DNA of 64,000 nucleotides from NCBI RefSeq assembly GCF_014803405.1, contig NZ_JACYFG010000009.1, forward strand, positions 124,001 to 188,000. The letters run 5' to 3'. This DNA is from Pelagicoccus enzymogenes (GTDB lineage: Bacteria > Verrucomicrobiota > Verrucomicrobiia > Opitutales > Opitutaceae). Under the pieces are notes generated by a model. That model was not told the DNA's origin, searched no databases, and was given only the letters and a program-made list of their open reading frames with translations. Numbering within the stretch: the stretch's first letter is position 1; each line of letters opens with the position of its first letter. Shown one piece after another: positions 38,957 to 47,906 of this stretch. Position numbers and translations under genes: made by a program.

Positions 38957-39973
38957 TTACCTGACACCGAAGGCGTACACGGTCTTCGATCGGAACACCT
39001 CTCCCGGCCGTAAGGTCGTGGAGGGAAAATGGCCAAAGTTTGGCGAGTTCGGAAAGTGCTGCGTTTCTAGGCAGAAGCCGTCACGCTTCTGATAGACCTT
39101 GCCTCCCTTGCCGGTGAGCGATCCATCCAGAAAGTTGCCAGCGTAGAACTGAACCCCTGGTTCGCTGGTGTAGACCTTCATCTCACGGCCGGACTTCGAA
39201 TCGTAGGCGACCGCCGCAAGTCCGAAGGAACCGAACTGCTTGTCCAATACCCAATTGTGGTCGTACCCCCCTAGCTGGCTGATAAGCGGGTCCTCCGAGT
39301 TTATGGTCGAGCCGTATACTCGTGGCGAACGGAAGTCCATGTCCGTGCCGACAACGCTCTTGATCTCGCCCGTCGGGATTCCGCCCTCGTCGGTCGGCGT
39401 AAAGAACTTGGCGTTGATTTGCATCTCGTGGCTCAAGGGCGAATCACCGTCGTGGCCCGCCAAGTTGAAGTAGGCGTGGTTGGTCGGATTGTAGACAGTC
39501 GGCTTGTCCGTGGTCGCTTCGTATTCGATGATCCACTCGTTCGCGTCCGTTAGCTTGTAGACAACGGTGGCCTCCAAATTGCCAGGATATCCCTCTTCGC
39601 CGTCGGCGCTCCGGTAAGTGAGCTTTGCTCCCGTGTATCCATCTCCGGATACGAGCTCAGTCTTCCAAACGACCTTGTCGAAGCCGAGCTTCCCACCATG
39701 CAAATGGTTTGCTCCGTCGTTAGCGAACAAACCTGCGAACTCCTCGTCATCGAGGGAAAACTTGCAGTTTCCAATACGATTCCCGTAACGGCCGATGATC
39801 GCTCCAAAGTACGCGTCGTTGTGGTCGCGATACTCCTCTACCGTTTCAAAGCCGAGCGCGACGTCAGCGAAGGTGCCGTCGCGGTCCGGTACGTGAATTT
39901 CCGATACGATCCCGCCAAGATCCGTGAACTTGAGCTTAAGACCGTTTTTGTTTTCGAGCGTGAAGAACTCCAT
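38957..39973 (-). CDS. galM: Aldose 1-epimerase (mutarotase)
   Basis: GalM interconverts alpha and beta anomers of aldoses such as galactose and glucose. The 338-residue length is normal. Family motifs are GRYGNRIGNCKF, NHLHGGKLGFDK, NPTNHAYFNLAGH (catalytic acid His) and TSEPGVQFYAGNFLDG (catalytic base Glu). No signal peptide is seen, so it is cytoplasmic. It is a single gene with no sugar operon nearby. Confidence 0.95.
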   Translation of the reverse strand: MEFFTLENKNGLKLKFTDLGGIVSEIHVPDRDGTFADVALGFETVEEYRDHNDAYFGAIIGRYGNRIGNCKFSLDDEEFAGLFANDGANHLHGGKLGFDKVVWKTELVSGDGYTGAKLTYRSADGEEGYPGNLEATVVYKLTDANEWIIEYEATTDKPTVYNPTNHAYFNLAGHDGDSPLSHEMQINAKFFTPTDEGGIPTGEIKSVVGTDMDFRSPRVYGSTINSEDPLISQLGGYDHNWVLDKQFGSFGLAAVAYDSKSGREMKVYTSEPGVQFYAGNFLDGSLTGKGGKVYQKRDGFCLETQHFPNSPNFGHFPSTTLRPGEVFRSKTVYAFGVR

Positions 39974-40130
39974 AAAAGAGGGTTTCTAGGGTGATAATGA
40001 AGTAGTGGAAACGACCCGCAGGACAAAAGTCCCGCCGACGCTCCGCATTCTAAGCGCTCCTTCCGAGTGGCAAGCACCAAGTCACCCGCATCCCCCAAAG
40101 GAGGCAGCTCCCCACTTCGAAGCGTTCTCG

Positions 40131-41135
40131 CTAACGCCCTTGGCCAAGCATCTTTCCGAAGACCATCCGCCCGCCGCTGGTGGGGATGATGCTGTCGACT
40201 TCGATGAGAACCTCCGTTCCCACCAAATCCGCAGCCCCGTTGACCACGACCATGGAACCGTCTTCCAAGTAACCTACGCCTTGGCTGTCTTCGCGGCCGG
40301 TTTTGACCAGACGCACCGTGATGGCTTGCCCCACCGTCACCTCTTGCGAAATCGCCTTCGCCAAACCGAGCATGTCGACGAACGGCACGCCTTCTTGCTT
40401 GGCCCGCGTGGTGAGCGACTCGCTTGCCGCCAGCAATCGCCCTTTCAAGCTCCGCACGATAAAGAGCATCTTTTCCTCGCGGCTTTGCCCAGACTTGAGC
40501 TCGCTCTCGTGCACCCGCACCTCCACATGGTCGAAGGACCGCAGCTCCGACAAGGTTTTCAGCCCACGCTTTCCCCGGTTTCGCTCCTCTTCCACCGAGG
40601 AGTTGCTCAGTTCGTTGAGCTCATCCACCACGAACTTGGGAACGAAAAAGAGGTCCACCAACATGCGAGCGGCTACGAGCTTGGAGACGCGACCGTCCAC
40701 CAATACCGTCTCGTCCAAGACCGCCAGCGGCACTTCCACCTGCTGTTGCTCGAATCGCACGTAGGGAATGACCAAGTTAAACTCGTCCTTGCCCCGCAAG
40801 GCTATGACTGCCCCCAGGTAGCTGACGGCCACGAACACCCCGACTCGGGAAATGTAGATGACCTGGGCGTCTCCCTCTTCGAAAAGCGGTGAAATCGTGA
40901 TCAGGTGAGCTGCTAAAATTCCCGCCAAGAGACCGAAAGTCAGGGCCGACAAGCCCCGCAAGGAGAAGCCCTTCATCAGCATGTCCACCAAAATGAGAAG
41001 GCAGCCGATCAAGACGGAAACAGTCATAACCAGCCAAACGCTGCCGAGGTCGTTGAAGGCGTACCAAACGCCATAGCCACCTAAGGCGCAGAACGCCAAA
41101 AGGATAGCACGAAAAGTGAAGATCGATTGGTTCAT
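40131..41135 (-). CDS. Membrane PIN/TRAM domain protein (YacL-like)
   Basis: This 334-residue protein has three to four N-terminal membrane helices (residues about 5-110). A PIN nuclease-like domain follows (about 135-260), with acidic residues in LAVLDETVLVDGR, FVVDELNEL and VPFVDMLGLAKA. A C-terminal TRAM domain (about 265-330) includes DSQGVGYLEDGSMVVV. This architecture matches the YacL family, thought to be membrane-tethered ribonucleases, although activity is poorly characterised. It is not in an obvious operon. Confidence 0.9.
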   Translation of the reverse strand: MNQSIFTFRAILLAFCALGGYGVWYAFNDLGSVWLVMTVSVLIGCLLILVDMLMKGFSLRGLSALTFGLLAGILAAHLITISPLFEEGDAQVIYISRVGVFVAVSYLGAVIALRGKDEFNLVIPYVRFEQQQVEVPLAVLDETVLVDGRVSKLVAARMLVDLFFVPKFVVDELNELSNSSVEEERNRGKRGLKTLSELRSFDHVEVRVHESELKSGQSREEKMLFIVRSLKGRLLAASESLTTRAKQEGVPFVDMLGLAKAISQEVTVGQAITVRLVKTGREDSQGVGYLEDGSMVVVNGAADLVGTEVLIEVDSIIPTSGGRMVFGKMLGQGR

Positions 41136-41230
41136 GGTAGGAGTCGTTTCGGACAGGAATTATGGGATGTCCGGCGGGCAATAATCGAAGCCCTAGGTAT
41201 CCTTTTCCTATCGACCCGGAAAGACCCCAA

Positions 41231-41353
41231 TCAACCGGAAAATACCATGTACGCCAGAGCGAGGATTGGGGCAGCGATGAACACCGTCATGACCCAATAA
41301 ATTATTCGCTTGGCGCGCTTTGCCTCTTCACTGTTTTCTTCCGGCTCTTCCAT
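41231..41353 (-). CDS. Possible small single-span membrane protein (40 residues)
   Basis: An ATG at 41353 opens a frame with a charged N-terminal half (MEEPEENSEEAKRAKR) and one clear membrane helix (IIYWVMTVFIAAPILALAYM). The frame extends to a TTG at 41437 with a basic segment, which is an alternative start. It lies in the otherwise empty 330-bp gap between the PIN/TRAM gene and tyrA. Evidence is only the charge/helix pattern. Confidence 0.4.
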   Translation of the reverse strand: MEEPEENSEEAKRAKRIIYWVMTVFIAAPILALAYMVFSG

Positions 41354-41465
41354 CCTTCGAAATCTAGCCAAAACGCTAGCGGACAGCCGTTTCCAGTAAA
41401 GGACCAAGCGCCGCCCAAGAACTGAATTTCCTCGCAACTACACTTTCAAGACCCTTTCCGCCAAC

Positions 41466-42308
41466 GTGTTCCAAACCATCACCATCGTAGCCCCCGGACT
41501 CCTCGGCGCCTCCCTCGCCATCGCCGCCCACGAGAAAGGCGTCGCCCAAAAAGTTTCCCTCTGGGCCCGTCGCTCCGAAGCCGTCGACTCCCTCCTGCAA
41601 CAACCATGGTGCGCCCGCGCCAGCACCGACCTCGCCGAAGCCTGCAGCGATGCGGAGCTCATCGTCCTCTGCGCCCCCGTAAACCGCATCATCACCCTCG
41701 CCCGCGAAATCGCCGCCTTCGCCACCGGAAATCCGATCGTGACCGATGTCGGCAGCGTGAAGGCCGACATCGTACGCCAGTGCGAAGCCGCCCTCGCAGG
41801 AAAAGCTCGCTTCCTCGGCTCCCACCCGATGGCCGGCTCCGAGAAGACCGGCATGGAGAACGCCAGTGGCGACCTCTTCGAGCAACGAACTTGCTTCGTC
41901 ACTCCTTCGCAAAGCTCCGATCCCGAAGCCCTCGCCAAAACCATCGCCTTCTGGAAAGCCGTCGGCTCCCAAGTCGTCGAAGAAACGCCCGACCGACACG
42001 ACGAGATCGTCGCCCAGGTCAGCCACCTCCCCCACCTGCTCGCTTCCTCGCTCGCCACTTTCCTCGCCAACCGCTGCCCCGCCGCCGCTGACTACTGCGG
42101 CAACGGCCTGCGCGACACCACCCGCGTCGCCTCCGGCAGCCCCGAACTCTGGCGGGAAATCGTCGCCCAAAATCGCCACGAAGTCCTCCGCGCCCTGCGC
42201 GATTTCCAAAACCATCTGCAAACCCTCGCCGCCGCCATCGCCAACGAAAGCGATTTCGAACTCCTACAGCAACTCGCCGACGGAAAACAATTCCGCGACC
42301 AACTTTAA
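41466..42308 (+). CDS. tyrA: Prephenate (arogenate) dehydrogenase
   Basis: TyrA oxidatively decarboxylates prephenate toward tyrosine with NAD(P). The 280-residue protein has an N-terminal Rossmann fold (ITIVAPGLLGASLA; the first Gly of GxGxxG is replaced by Ala-Pro) and the GSHPMAGSEKTGM substrate motif. A helical dimerisation half contains QVSHLPHLLASSLA. No chorismate mutase or ACT domain is fused. The start is GTG at 41466. aroA, cmk and plsC follow in the same direction with small gaps, a gene order also seen in other bacteria. Confidence 0.92.
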   Translation: MFQTITIVAPGLLGASLAIAAHEKGVAQKVSLWARRSEAVDSLLQQPWCARASTDLAEACSDAELIVLCAPVNRIITLAREIAAFATGNPIVTDVGSVKADIVRQCEAALAGKARFLGSHPMAGSEKTGMENASGDLFEQRTCFVTPSQSSDPEALAKTIAFWKAVGSQVVEETPDRHDEIVAQVSHLPHLLASSLATFLANRCPAAADYCGNGLRDTTRVASGSPELWREIVAQNRHEVLRALRDFQNHLQTLAAAIANESDFELLQQLADGKQFRDQL

Positions 42309-42316
42309 CACTCCAC

Positions 42317-42342
42317 GTGGGACGGCCGCTCCGCGGGCGTCA
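42317..42342. repeat. Short GC-rich intergenic repeat, family 2 copy 1
   Basis: This 26-bp sequence (core ccgctccgcgggcgtca) matches 46135-46160 at 23 of 26 positions by hand alignment. It ends directly at the aroA start codon. The related copy also lies just upstream of a gene (rsmI). It may be a second REP-like family. Confidence 0.5.
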
Positions 42343-43686
42343 ATGTCTCCCATGCAAGATCCCTATCCAGTCACCCCCTTTACCACGCCCGTCCGCGGCA
42401 GCGTCACCGTGCCCGGTTCCAAGAGCATCACCAATCGGGCTCTCATTATCGCCGCCCTCGCCGACGGCGAAACGCTGCTGCAAAACTGTCTCTTCTCTGA
42501 AGACACCGAAATCATGGTCAATGCCCTGCAAGACCTAGGCTTCGACGTGCAGCCCGACCCGGCCGCTAAAACCATTCGCGTAGTCGGGCTCTCCGGCCAA
42601 ATTCCCAACAAACAAGCCGAGCTCTTCGTCGGCAACTCAGGCACCTCCGCCCGCTTCCTCACCGCATTCCTCTGCCTCAGCAAAGGAGGCGACTACACTC
42701 TCGACGGGGTCCCGCAAATGCGTAAGCGTCCGATCGCCGACCTCGCCGAGACGCTCAACCAACTCGGAGCCAACATCGAAACCACCGACGGATTCGCCCC
42801 GCTGCGCATCCGCTCCAACGGACTCGCCGGCGGACGCGCCTCCATCGACGCCTCATCCTCCAGCCAATTCGTATCTGCCCTCGTCATGGCCGCCCCCTAC
42901 GCTTCCAAGGGCATCGAAATCGTCATGGAAGACACCTCCGTGCGCCGCAGCTACATCGACATGACCCTCGCCATGCTCAAGCAGTTCGGCGTGCCAAAGT
43001 CCGCCCTTGCCGCCTCGGAAGAAGGCTACTCCATTAAGCACCACACCCCCTACCAAGCCAAGCCCGACGGCTACCTCGTCGAGGGCGACGCCTCCGCCGC
43101 CTCCTACTTCTTCGCCCTACCCGTCGCGGTCACCGGCGAGCTCGAAATCCATGGCGTCACCAAAGAATCGCTACAAGGGGATATCGCCTTCGCCGGCCGC
43201 ATGGAGGAAGCCGGAGCCTACGTGGTGTGGAACGAAACCTCCGCCACCGTGCACTACGAGCCTGGAGCTCAGCCCGAATCTCTCGAAGGCAGCTTCTACC
43301 CCTACTCCGACACCTTCCTCACAGCCGCAGCAGTAGCGCCGCTTTTCAACGGCACCACCACCATCGAAGAGATCGGCCACACCCGCCACCAAGAGTGCGA
43401 CCGCATCGCCGCCATGGCTGACGGCCTGCAACTCCTCGGACAAGAAGTCAAAGAGACCGAGGGCTCTCTCTCCATTACCCCGCGCCCCCTCCAGCCCGGC
43501 ACCGTAGCCACCTACCACGACCACCGCGTGGCCATGAGCTTCGGCATCCTCGGCTGCTACGACGCTCTCGGCAACGGCCAGCCCTGGCTGCAGGTCGAAG
43601 ACCCAACCTGCTGCAAAAAGACCTTCCCAGACTTCTTCCAAGTATTGGAAAAGCTGAGACAAGACTCGATCAATTCCGCCCAGTAG
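42343..43686 (+). CDS. aroA: 3-phosphoshikimate 1-carboxyvinyltransferase (EPSP synthase)
   Basis: AroA transfers enolpyruvyl from PEP to shikimate 3-phosphate in aromatic amino acid synthesis. The protein has 447 residues from ATG 42343; a second ATG at 42352 is also possible. Family motifs are GSKSITNRALIIAAL, FVGNSGTSARFLTAFL, RKRPIADLAETLNQLG, SSSSQFVSALVMAAP, HTRHQECDRIAAM and DHRVAMSFGILG. It lies 34 bp after tyrA and shares its pathway. A frame open further upstream overlaps tyrA and does not encode the family start. Confidence 0.96.
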   Translation: MSPMQDPYPVTPFTTPVRGSVTVPGSKSITNRALIIAALADGETLLQNCLFSEDTEIMVNALQDLGFDVQPDPAAKTIRVVGLSGQIPNKQAELFVGNSGTSARFLTAFLCLSKGGDYTLDGVPQMRKRPIADLAETLNQLGANIETTDGFAPLRIRSNGLAGGRASIDASSSSQFVSALVMAAPYASKGIEIVMEDTSVRRSYIDMTLAMLKQFGVPKSALAASEEGYSIKHHTPYQAKPDGYLVEGDASAASYFFALPVAVTGELEIHGVTKESLQGDIAFAGRMEEAGAYVVWNETSATVHYEPGAQPESLEGSFYPYSDTFLTAAAVAPLFNGTTTIEEIGHTRHQECDRIAAMADGLQLLGQEVKETEGSLSITPRPLQPGTVATYHDHRVAMSFGILGCYDALGNGQPWLQVEDPTCCKKTFPDFFQVLEKLRQDSINSAQ

Positions 43687-43710
43687 GGCTGGCGCTTGCG
43701 CCACGCCGCA
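43687..43710. repeat. Short palindromic repeat after a stop codon, family 3 copy 1
   Basis: ggctggcgcttgcgccacgccgca begins directly after the aroA stop and contains the perfect dyad tggcgc-tt-gcgcca. A related 25-bp sequence follows the rsmI stop at 46899, sharing ggctggc and ccacgccgca at its ends. Confidence 0.5.
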
Positions 43711-43739
43711 CCCACCCGATCCCACTCGCCACTCGTCAC

Positions 43740-44408
43740 ATGTCCAAAAAAGACTTCATCATCATAGCCGTCGACGGAGGGGCTGCCGCTGGCAAAAGCT
43801 CCACTTCCCGCGCCCTCAGCAGCAAATTCGACCTCATGCACGTCGATACCGGCTCCTTCTACCGAGCGACCACCGTCAAGCTCCTCGAAGCAGGTGTCGC
43901 TCCCGAAGCAGGCCCCGCCATGGACGCCGCGCTCGCAAAGCTAGAACTCGGCACCTACATCGACGAAAACTCCGCCTACATCGTAGTCAACGACTGGATA
44001 CCCGACGAATCCATCCGCAGCGAGGAGGTCAACGCCAACGTCTCCCAATACGCCGCCATTCCCGAACTGCGCAAGTTCCTCTTCGACTACCAACGCGACC
44101 AAGCGAACATCGCCCGCGAAGAGGGCTTCGCCGGACTCATCATGGAAGGCCGCGACATCGGTTCCGTCATTTTCCCCGACGCCGACCTGCGCCTCTACCT
44201 CTACGCCGACCCCGCCAAGCGAGCCGCCCGCCGGGCTGCCGAAGGTCTTAGCGACAGCATCGAAAAGCGCGACCAAATGGACAGCAGCCGCAAGACAGCC
44301 CCCTTGTCCATCCCCGAGGGGGCCACCCTCGTCGACTCCTCCGAAATGACGCTCGAAGAAGTGGTCGAACACGTCTCAGACCTCGTATCCAAGGCTTACC
44401 TACAATAA
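43740..44408 (+). CDS. cmk: Cytidylate kinase
   Basis: Cmk phosphorylates CMP and dCMP. It has 222 residues, the normal length. The P-loop is DGGAAAGKSSTSRAL, a variant of the usual GPxGSGKST. HVDTGSFYRATT, MEGRDIGSVIFPDADLRLYL and the lid-like KRAARRAAEGL follow. It lies between aroA and plsC, and 1 bp separates it from plsC. Confidence 0.94.
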   Translation: MSKKDFIIIAVDGGAAAGKSSTSRALSSKFDLMHVDTGSFYRATTVKLLEAGVAPEAGPAMDAALAKLELGTYIDENSAYIVVNDWIPDESIRSEEVNANVSQYAAIPELRKFLFDYQRDQANIAREEGFAGLIMEGRDIGSVIFPDADLRLYLYADPAKRAARRAAEGLSDSIEKRDQMDSSRKTAPLSIPEGATLVDSSEMTLEEVVEHVSDLVSKAYLQ

Positions 44409-44409
44409 T

Positions 44410-45063
44410 ATGCCCGCTCCCTACTCGCCAACCATCTACCACGCCAGCAAGACTTTCGCGGCCGGAGTCCTCAGCCAGCTCCTCATCGGCGACGTGGAAG
44501 GCATGCGCAACGTCCCCGCCAAAGGCGGCGTCATCCTCGCCGTGAACCACGCCAGCCACTTCGACCCGCCTCTCATCGGCTGCCTGCTTCGCCGCCATAT
44601 CAACTTTTTTGCCCGTAAAACCCTCTGGTTCAACAAAGCCGCCAGCTGGTGGCTCGACAGCGTAGGGACCATTCCCGTCGACCGTGACGGCGACTCTGAC
44701 ATCAAGGCCATGAAAGCCACCCTCTCCACCCTCAAAAACGGCGGACTGCTTTCCCTCTTTCCCGAAGGAACCCGCAGCCCCGACGGCAAGCTGCAAGCCG
44801 CCAAACCCGGCATCGGACTCATCGCCGCCAAGTCGCAAGCGACTGTCATCCCCTGCCGCATCTTCAATTCCAACAAGGTCCTCTCCAAAGGGAAGGTCTT
44901 GCCTAACTTCAACCTCAGCGTGCACATGCGCTACGGGAAGCCGCTTCCCCCATCCGCCTACGACCCCGGCCGCGAAGCCGGCAAGGAGCGCTACCAAATC
45001 GTAGCCGACCGCATCATGGCCGAAATCGCCAAACTCACCCGCCCCCGCCCTCAAGCTATATAA
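44410..45063 (+). CDS. plsC: 1-acylglycerol-3-phosphate O-acyltransferase
   Basis: PlsC acylates lysophosphatidate to phosphatidate in phospholipid synthesis at the membrane. The 217-residue protein has the HX4D motif NHASHFDPP and the FPEGTRSPDG motif of glycerophosphate acyltransferases. NFFARKTLWF and VIPCRIF segments lie between or after them. It is nearly contiguous with cmk (1-bp gap), indicating co-transcription. Confidence 0.93.
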   Translation: MPAPYSPTIYHASKTFAAGVLSQLLIGDVEGMRNVPAKGGVILAVNHASHFDPPLIGCLLRRHINFFARKTLWFNKAASWWLDSVGTIPVDRDGDSDIKAMKATLSTLKNGGLLSLFPEGTRSPDGKLQAAKPGIGLIAAKSQATVIPCRIFNSNKVLSKGKVLPNFNLSVHMRYGKPLPPSAYDPGREAGKERYQIVADRIMAEIAKLTRPRPQAI

Positions 45064-45128
45064 CAGGCGGCACTGTCCGCGAAAAAACAGCTTTCCTCCG
45101 CAAAAGCAGAAACCTAGCATTACCCGCA

Positions 45129-45878
45129 ATGAAAGTAATCACCCGCACCCTACAAGCTTTGGCCGTTCTCGGAGCCATCGCAGCCGGCGTGTTCTACTTT
45201 CTCGCCAAGAACGAGTACCAGTCCCTCGATACCAACCTCCAGTCCCTAAACGCTTCCCTGAAAGCCGAAAGGACTCGCGTGCAAAAGCTGCAGAAGGAGA
45301 ACGCCGCCCAAGCGGAAACCCTAGCCGCCCAAGCCGACGAAATCCAGAAGCTCACCGCCGATTCCCTGCTCGCCAACAATCAGCTCCTGCAAATCCAACG
45401 CGAAAACAAGCGCCTCGCCGACGAGCGCGACGCCCAGGAGATCGCCGAGCGCCGCCTGCAAAAAGAAAACAGCCGCCTCACCCAAGAGGTAAATGTCCTG
45501 AAGGCCACCAGCGTACCCCAAGAGGAAATCGCCAACTACGAGCTCGCCATCGCCAACCTCGAGCGACAAGTCCTCGAGCTCCAGCAAACCCAACCCCTGC
45601 AACAAGTTAGCTCAATCCTTCCAAGCTCGATCCCGGCAGATCCCTCCCTCCGGGGCAACGTGCTCACCGTGGGGAAAGGCGCCTCCTTCGTCGTTTTGGA
45701 CATCGGTTACAGCGACGGCGTGCGCCTGCAGAATGAACTTTACGTTCAGCACGCTGACACACCTATAGCCAAAATACAGGTCACCGAGGTGAAGGAAAAC
45801 TTGAGCATCGCCCGAGTTCTGCCAGAGTCCTTGGTCAAGACTCCGCAAACAGGAGACTCCGTCTCCAGCCTCAACTGA
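45129..45878 (+). CDS. Membrane-anchored coiled-coil protein
   Basis: This 249-residue protein has one N-terminal membrane helix (LAVLGAIAAGVFYFLA). A long Gln/Glu/Leu-rich coiled coil follows (about 30-160; LQKENAAQAETLAAQADEI, RRLQKENSRLTQEV). A small strand-rich C-terminal domain (about 180-249; GNVLTVGKGASFVVLDIGYSDGVRL) looks like a compact beta fold, probably outside the cytoplasm. I do not know a specific family. It is followed 11 bp later by a tiny lipoprotein gene, so the two may act together at the envelope. Confidence 0.75.
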   Translation: MKVITRTLQALAVLGAIAAGVFYFLAKNEYQSLDTNLQSLNASLKAERTRVQKLQKENAAQAETLAAQADEIQKLTADSLLANNQLLQIQRENKRLADERDAQEIAERRLQKENSRLTQEVNVLKATSVPQEEIANYELAIANLERQVLELQQTQPLQQVSSILPSSIPADPSLRGNVLTVGKGASFVVLDIGYSDGVRLQNELYVQHADTPIAKIQVTEVKENLSIARVLPESLVKTPQTGDSVSSLN

Positions 45879-45889
45879 CTTCTACAAGC

Positions 45890-46039
45890 ATGAAAAAGTT
45901 CATCTCCATCATCCTCGCTGCCGCGAGCATCGCGTCCCTTTTCTACGTCACCGGTTGCGCCGACCCAGACGAGTCCACCATTCCTTGGAGCCGTCCAAAG
46001 GACTGGGAAGGCGGCGTTCCCGGCATGGGCAGCAACTAA
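45890..46039 (+). CDS. Small lipoprotein (49 residues)
   Basis: ATG at 45890 opens a 49-residue frame. A lipoprotein signal (MKKFISIILAAASIASLFYV) ends in the lipobox VTGC, and a short mature tail (ADPDESTIPWSRPKDWEG) follows. It begins 11 bp after the coiled-coil gene and precedes a strong terminator, which supports it being the last gene of that transcript. Similar tiny Trp/Pro-rich lipoproteins are common in Gram-negatives but are of unknown function. Confidence 0.75.
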   Translation: MKKFISIILAAASIASLFYVTGCADPDESTIPWSRPKDWEGGVPGMGSN

Positions 46040-46087
46040 AATCAGCATCCACTGGAAAGAATCTCCCATGAGATTCGAAAACAAGTA

Positions 46088-46118
46088 GCGGATCTCGCAA
46101 GGGATCCGACTTTTTTTT
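46088..46118 (+). terminator. Rho-independent terminator
   Basis: The stem cggatc/gatccg with an 8-7 base loop region is followed by a run of eight T. It lies about 50 bp after the small lipoprotein gene. Confidence 0.8.
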
Positions 46119-46134
46119 GCAAAACTCAAACAAG

Positions 46135-46160
46135 GCGGGACCTCCGCTCCGCGGGCGTCA
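46135..46160. repeat. Short GC-rich intergenic repeat, family 2 copy 2
   Basis: Sequence gcgggacctccgctccgcgg plus gcgtca. It matches 42317-42342 at 23 of 26 bases and lies 21 bp upstream of the rsmI start. Confidence 0.5.
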
Positions 46161-46181
46161 CAAGTCCGCGCCTTAACAGAA

Positions 46182-46898
46182 ATGTCCTCCGACAATCCCT
46201 CCCTCACTCCCGAACCCGGCCACCTATACGTGGTCGCCACTCCCATCGGAAACCTCGCCGACATCTCTGAACGCGCCCTCGCCCTGCTCTCCAAGGTCGA
46301 CTGCATCGCTTGCGAGGACACCCGCACCACGGGGGCAATGCTCACGCGACTCGACATACGCCGCCCTCTTTTCGCCTACCACGACCACAACGAAAAACGG
46401 GCCGCCGACTCCATCGTAGCCAAACTGCAAGCTGGCGAATCCGTCGCCCTCGTGTCCGACGCCGGAACTCCCGCCATCTCCGATCCCGGCTTTCGAGCGG
46501 CTCGCGAATGCCAACGGCTCGGTCTCCCCGTCATCCCCGTGCCCGGAGCCTGCGCCCTAACGTCCCTCCTTAGCGTCAGCGGACTCCCCACCGATGCCTT
46601 CTTCTTCGCCGGATTCTTACCACCCAAGTCAGCCGCCCGCCGTCGCTTCTTCGAAGAGTATCGAGATTTCAAGCACACCATCGCGCTCTACGAATCTACC
46701 CACCGCATCGAGAAGATGACCGCCGAACTTGAAGACGTGCTCGGTCCCCAGCGCGTAGTCTGCATCGGCCGCGAGCTCACCAAGAAATTCGAAACCATCC
46801 GCAGCGGCCCCATTTCCCAAATCCGCGAACAAATGGCCACCGCCAGCAAGAAAGGCGAATTCGTCGTCCTCATCGCTCCCGACGGATACGAATTGTAA
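46182..46898 (+). CDS. rsmI: 16S rRNA (cytidine-1402-2'-O)-methyltransferase RsmI
   Basis: RsmI 2'-O-methylates C1402 in the decoding centre of 16S rRNA. The 238-residue length is normal for forms without the extended tail. Family motifs: LYVVATPIGNLADISERAL, ACEDTRTTGAMLTRL, ALVSDAGTPAISDPGF, PVPGACALTSLLSVSGL and YESTHRIEKM. It is transcribed alone, between a terminator and ppx. Confidence 0.96.
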   Translation: MSSDNPSLTPEPGHLYVVATPIGNLADISERALALLSKVDCIACEDTRTTGAMLTRLDIRRPLFAYHDHNEKRAADSIVAKLQAGESVALVSDAGTPAISDPGFRAARECQRLGLPVIPVPGACALTSLLSVSGLPTDAFFFAGFLPPKSAARRRFFEEYRDFKHTIALYESTHRIEKMTAELEDVLGPQRVVCIGRELTKKFETIRSGPISQIREQMATASKKGEFVVLIAPDGYEL

Positions 46899-46923
46899 GG
46901 CTGGCAAGCGCCGCCACGCCGCA
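46899..46923. repeat. Short palindromic repeat after a stop codon, family 3 copy 2
   Basis: This 25-bp GC-rich sequence begins right after the rsmI stop and shares ggctggc and ccacgccgca with the element after aroA at 43687. The middle differs. Confidence 0.45.
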
Positions 46924-46979
46924 AACTCCACACCTTCCTTCGAAGCTATCCTGGGCAAAAACAAATCCCTATCTCCCGC

Positions 46980-47888
46980 ATGAAATCAGTCGGCGTCATC
47001 GACGTAGGTTCCAACACGATCAAACTGCTGATCGCAAAACCGGGCAAGACCCTGCCCGCCGAAAAAGTTACCTTCGTGGTCGAAGAAACGCGTATTGGCG
47101 AAGGCATGACAGGACACCCTCCTGTTATTGACAAAGAAGCGATTGCTCGTGGCTCAGCCGCCATCGCCCGCCTCGTCAAAGCCGCAGCCGACTGCGACTC
47201 CCTTTGCATCGTCGCCACCTCCGCGGTACGGGACGCCTCCAACAAGCAGGAATTCGTGAACGCCGTGGAGAAAGCCTGCGGCCACGAGCTGCGTATCCTT
47301 TCCGGCGACGAGGAAGCCGCTTTCATCGGCGAGGCCCTCAAGTGCGACCCCGCACTATCGCACCTCGATTCCTTTTCACTTCTGGACCTCGGAGGAGGAA
47401 GCCTCGAGTGTATCCAGTTTCTGAACGGGAGACTGAGGGACGCCCAAAGCCTGCAACTCGGGTCCGTGAGACTCGCTTCCATGCTGATCGCCAACCGCGA
47501 GGTCCCCTTGGACTCCAGCAATCGCGCCAAGATCACCAACTACGTTAAAGAATGCTGGCTCGCGTCCAAATTTCCCGCGAACTCCAGTCCTTCCGAGGTT
47601 GCGGTGCTCACCGGAGGAGCAGCCAAGCACCTCGCGGAAGCCTTAAGCGGAAAAAAGCTGGATGGAGGACTCCACTTCAAGGAGTTCCGCAAGATCGCCC
47701 ATCACATTTGCGACCTGCCCCTCAACGAACGGGTCAAGAAATACGGAATTCCCGCCAGCCGAGCCGACATTTTTCCAACTGCGATGGCCACCCTGGAGGC
47801 GTCTCTCAAACACCTCGGTTGCGAACGCCTCTACTTCACTGAATTCAACCTCCGCTTCGGAGTCGCCGCCAAACTGCTGCACTCGTGA
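46980..47888 (+). CDS. Ppx/GppA family phosphatase (short form)
   Basis: The 302-residue protein has the Ppx/GppA actin-like fold: GVIDVGSNTIKLLIA near the N-terminus, VATSAVRDASNK, LSGDEEAAFIGEAL and LLDLGGGSLECIQF. The family hydrolyses polyphosphate or pppGpp. It lacks the C-terminal HD-like domain of E. coli Ppx, matching the shorter exopolyphosphatases. Which substrate it prefers cannot be told. It stands 81 bp after rsmI, convergent with the Sel1 gene. Confidence 0.92.
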   Translation: MKSVGVIDVGSNTIKLLIAKPGKTLPAEKVTFVVEETRIGEGMTGHPPVIDKEAIARGSAAIARLVKAAADCDSLCIVATSAVRDASNKQEFVNAVEKACGHELRILSGDEEAAFIGEALKCDPALSHLDSFSLLDLGGGSLECIQFLNGRLRDAQSLQLGSVRLASMLIANREVPLDSSNRAKITNYVKECWLASKFPANSSPSEVAVLTGGAAKHLAEALSGKKLDGGLHFKEFRKIAHHICDLPLNERVKKYGIPASRADIFPTAMATLEASLKHLGCERLYFTEFNLRFGVAAKLLHS

Positions 47889-47906
47889 GCTTCTGAGCAA
47901 TCGGAA

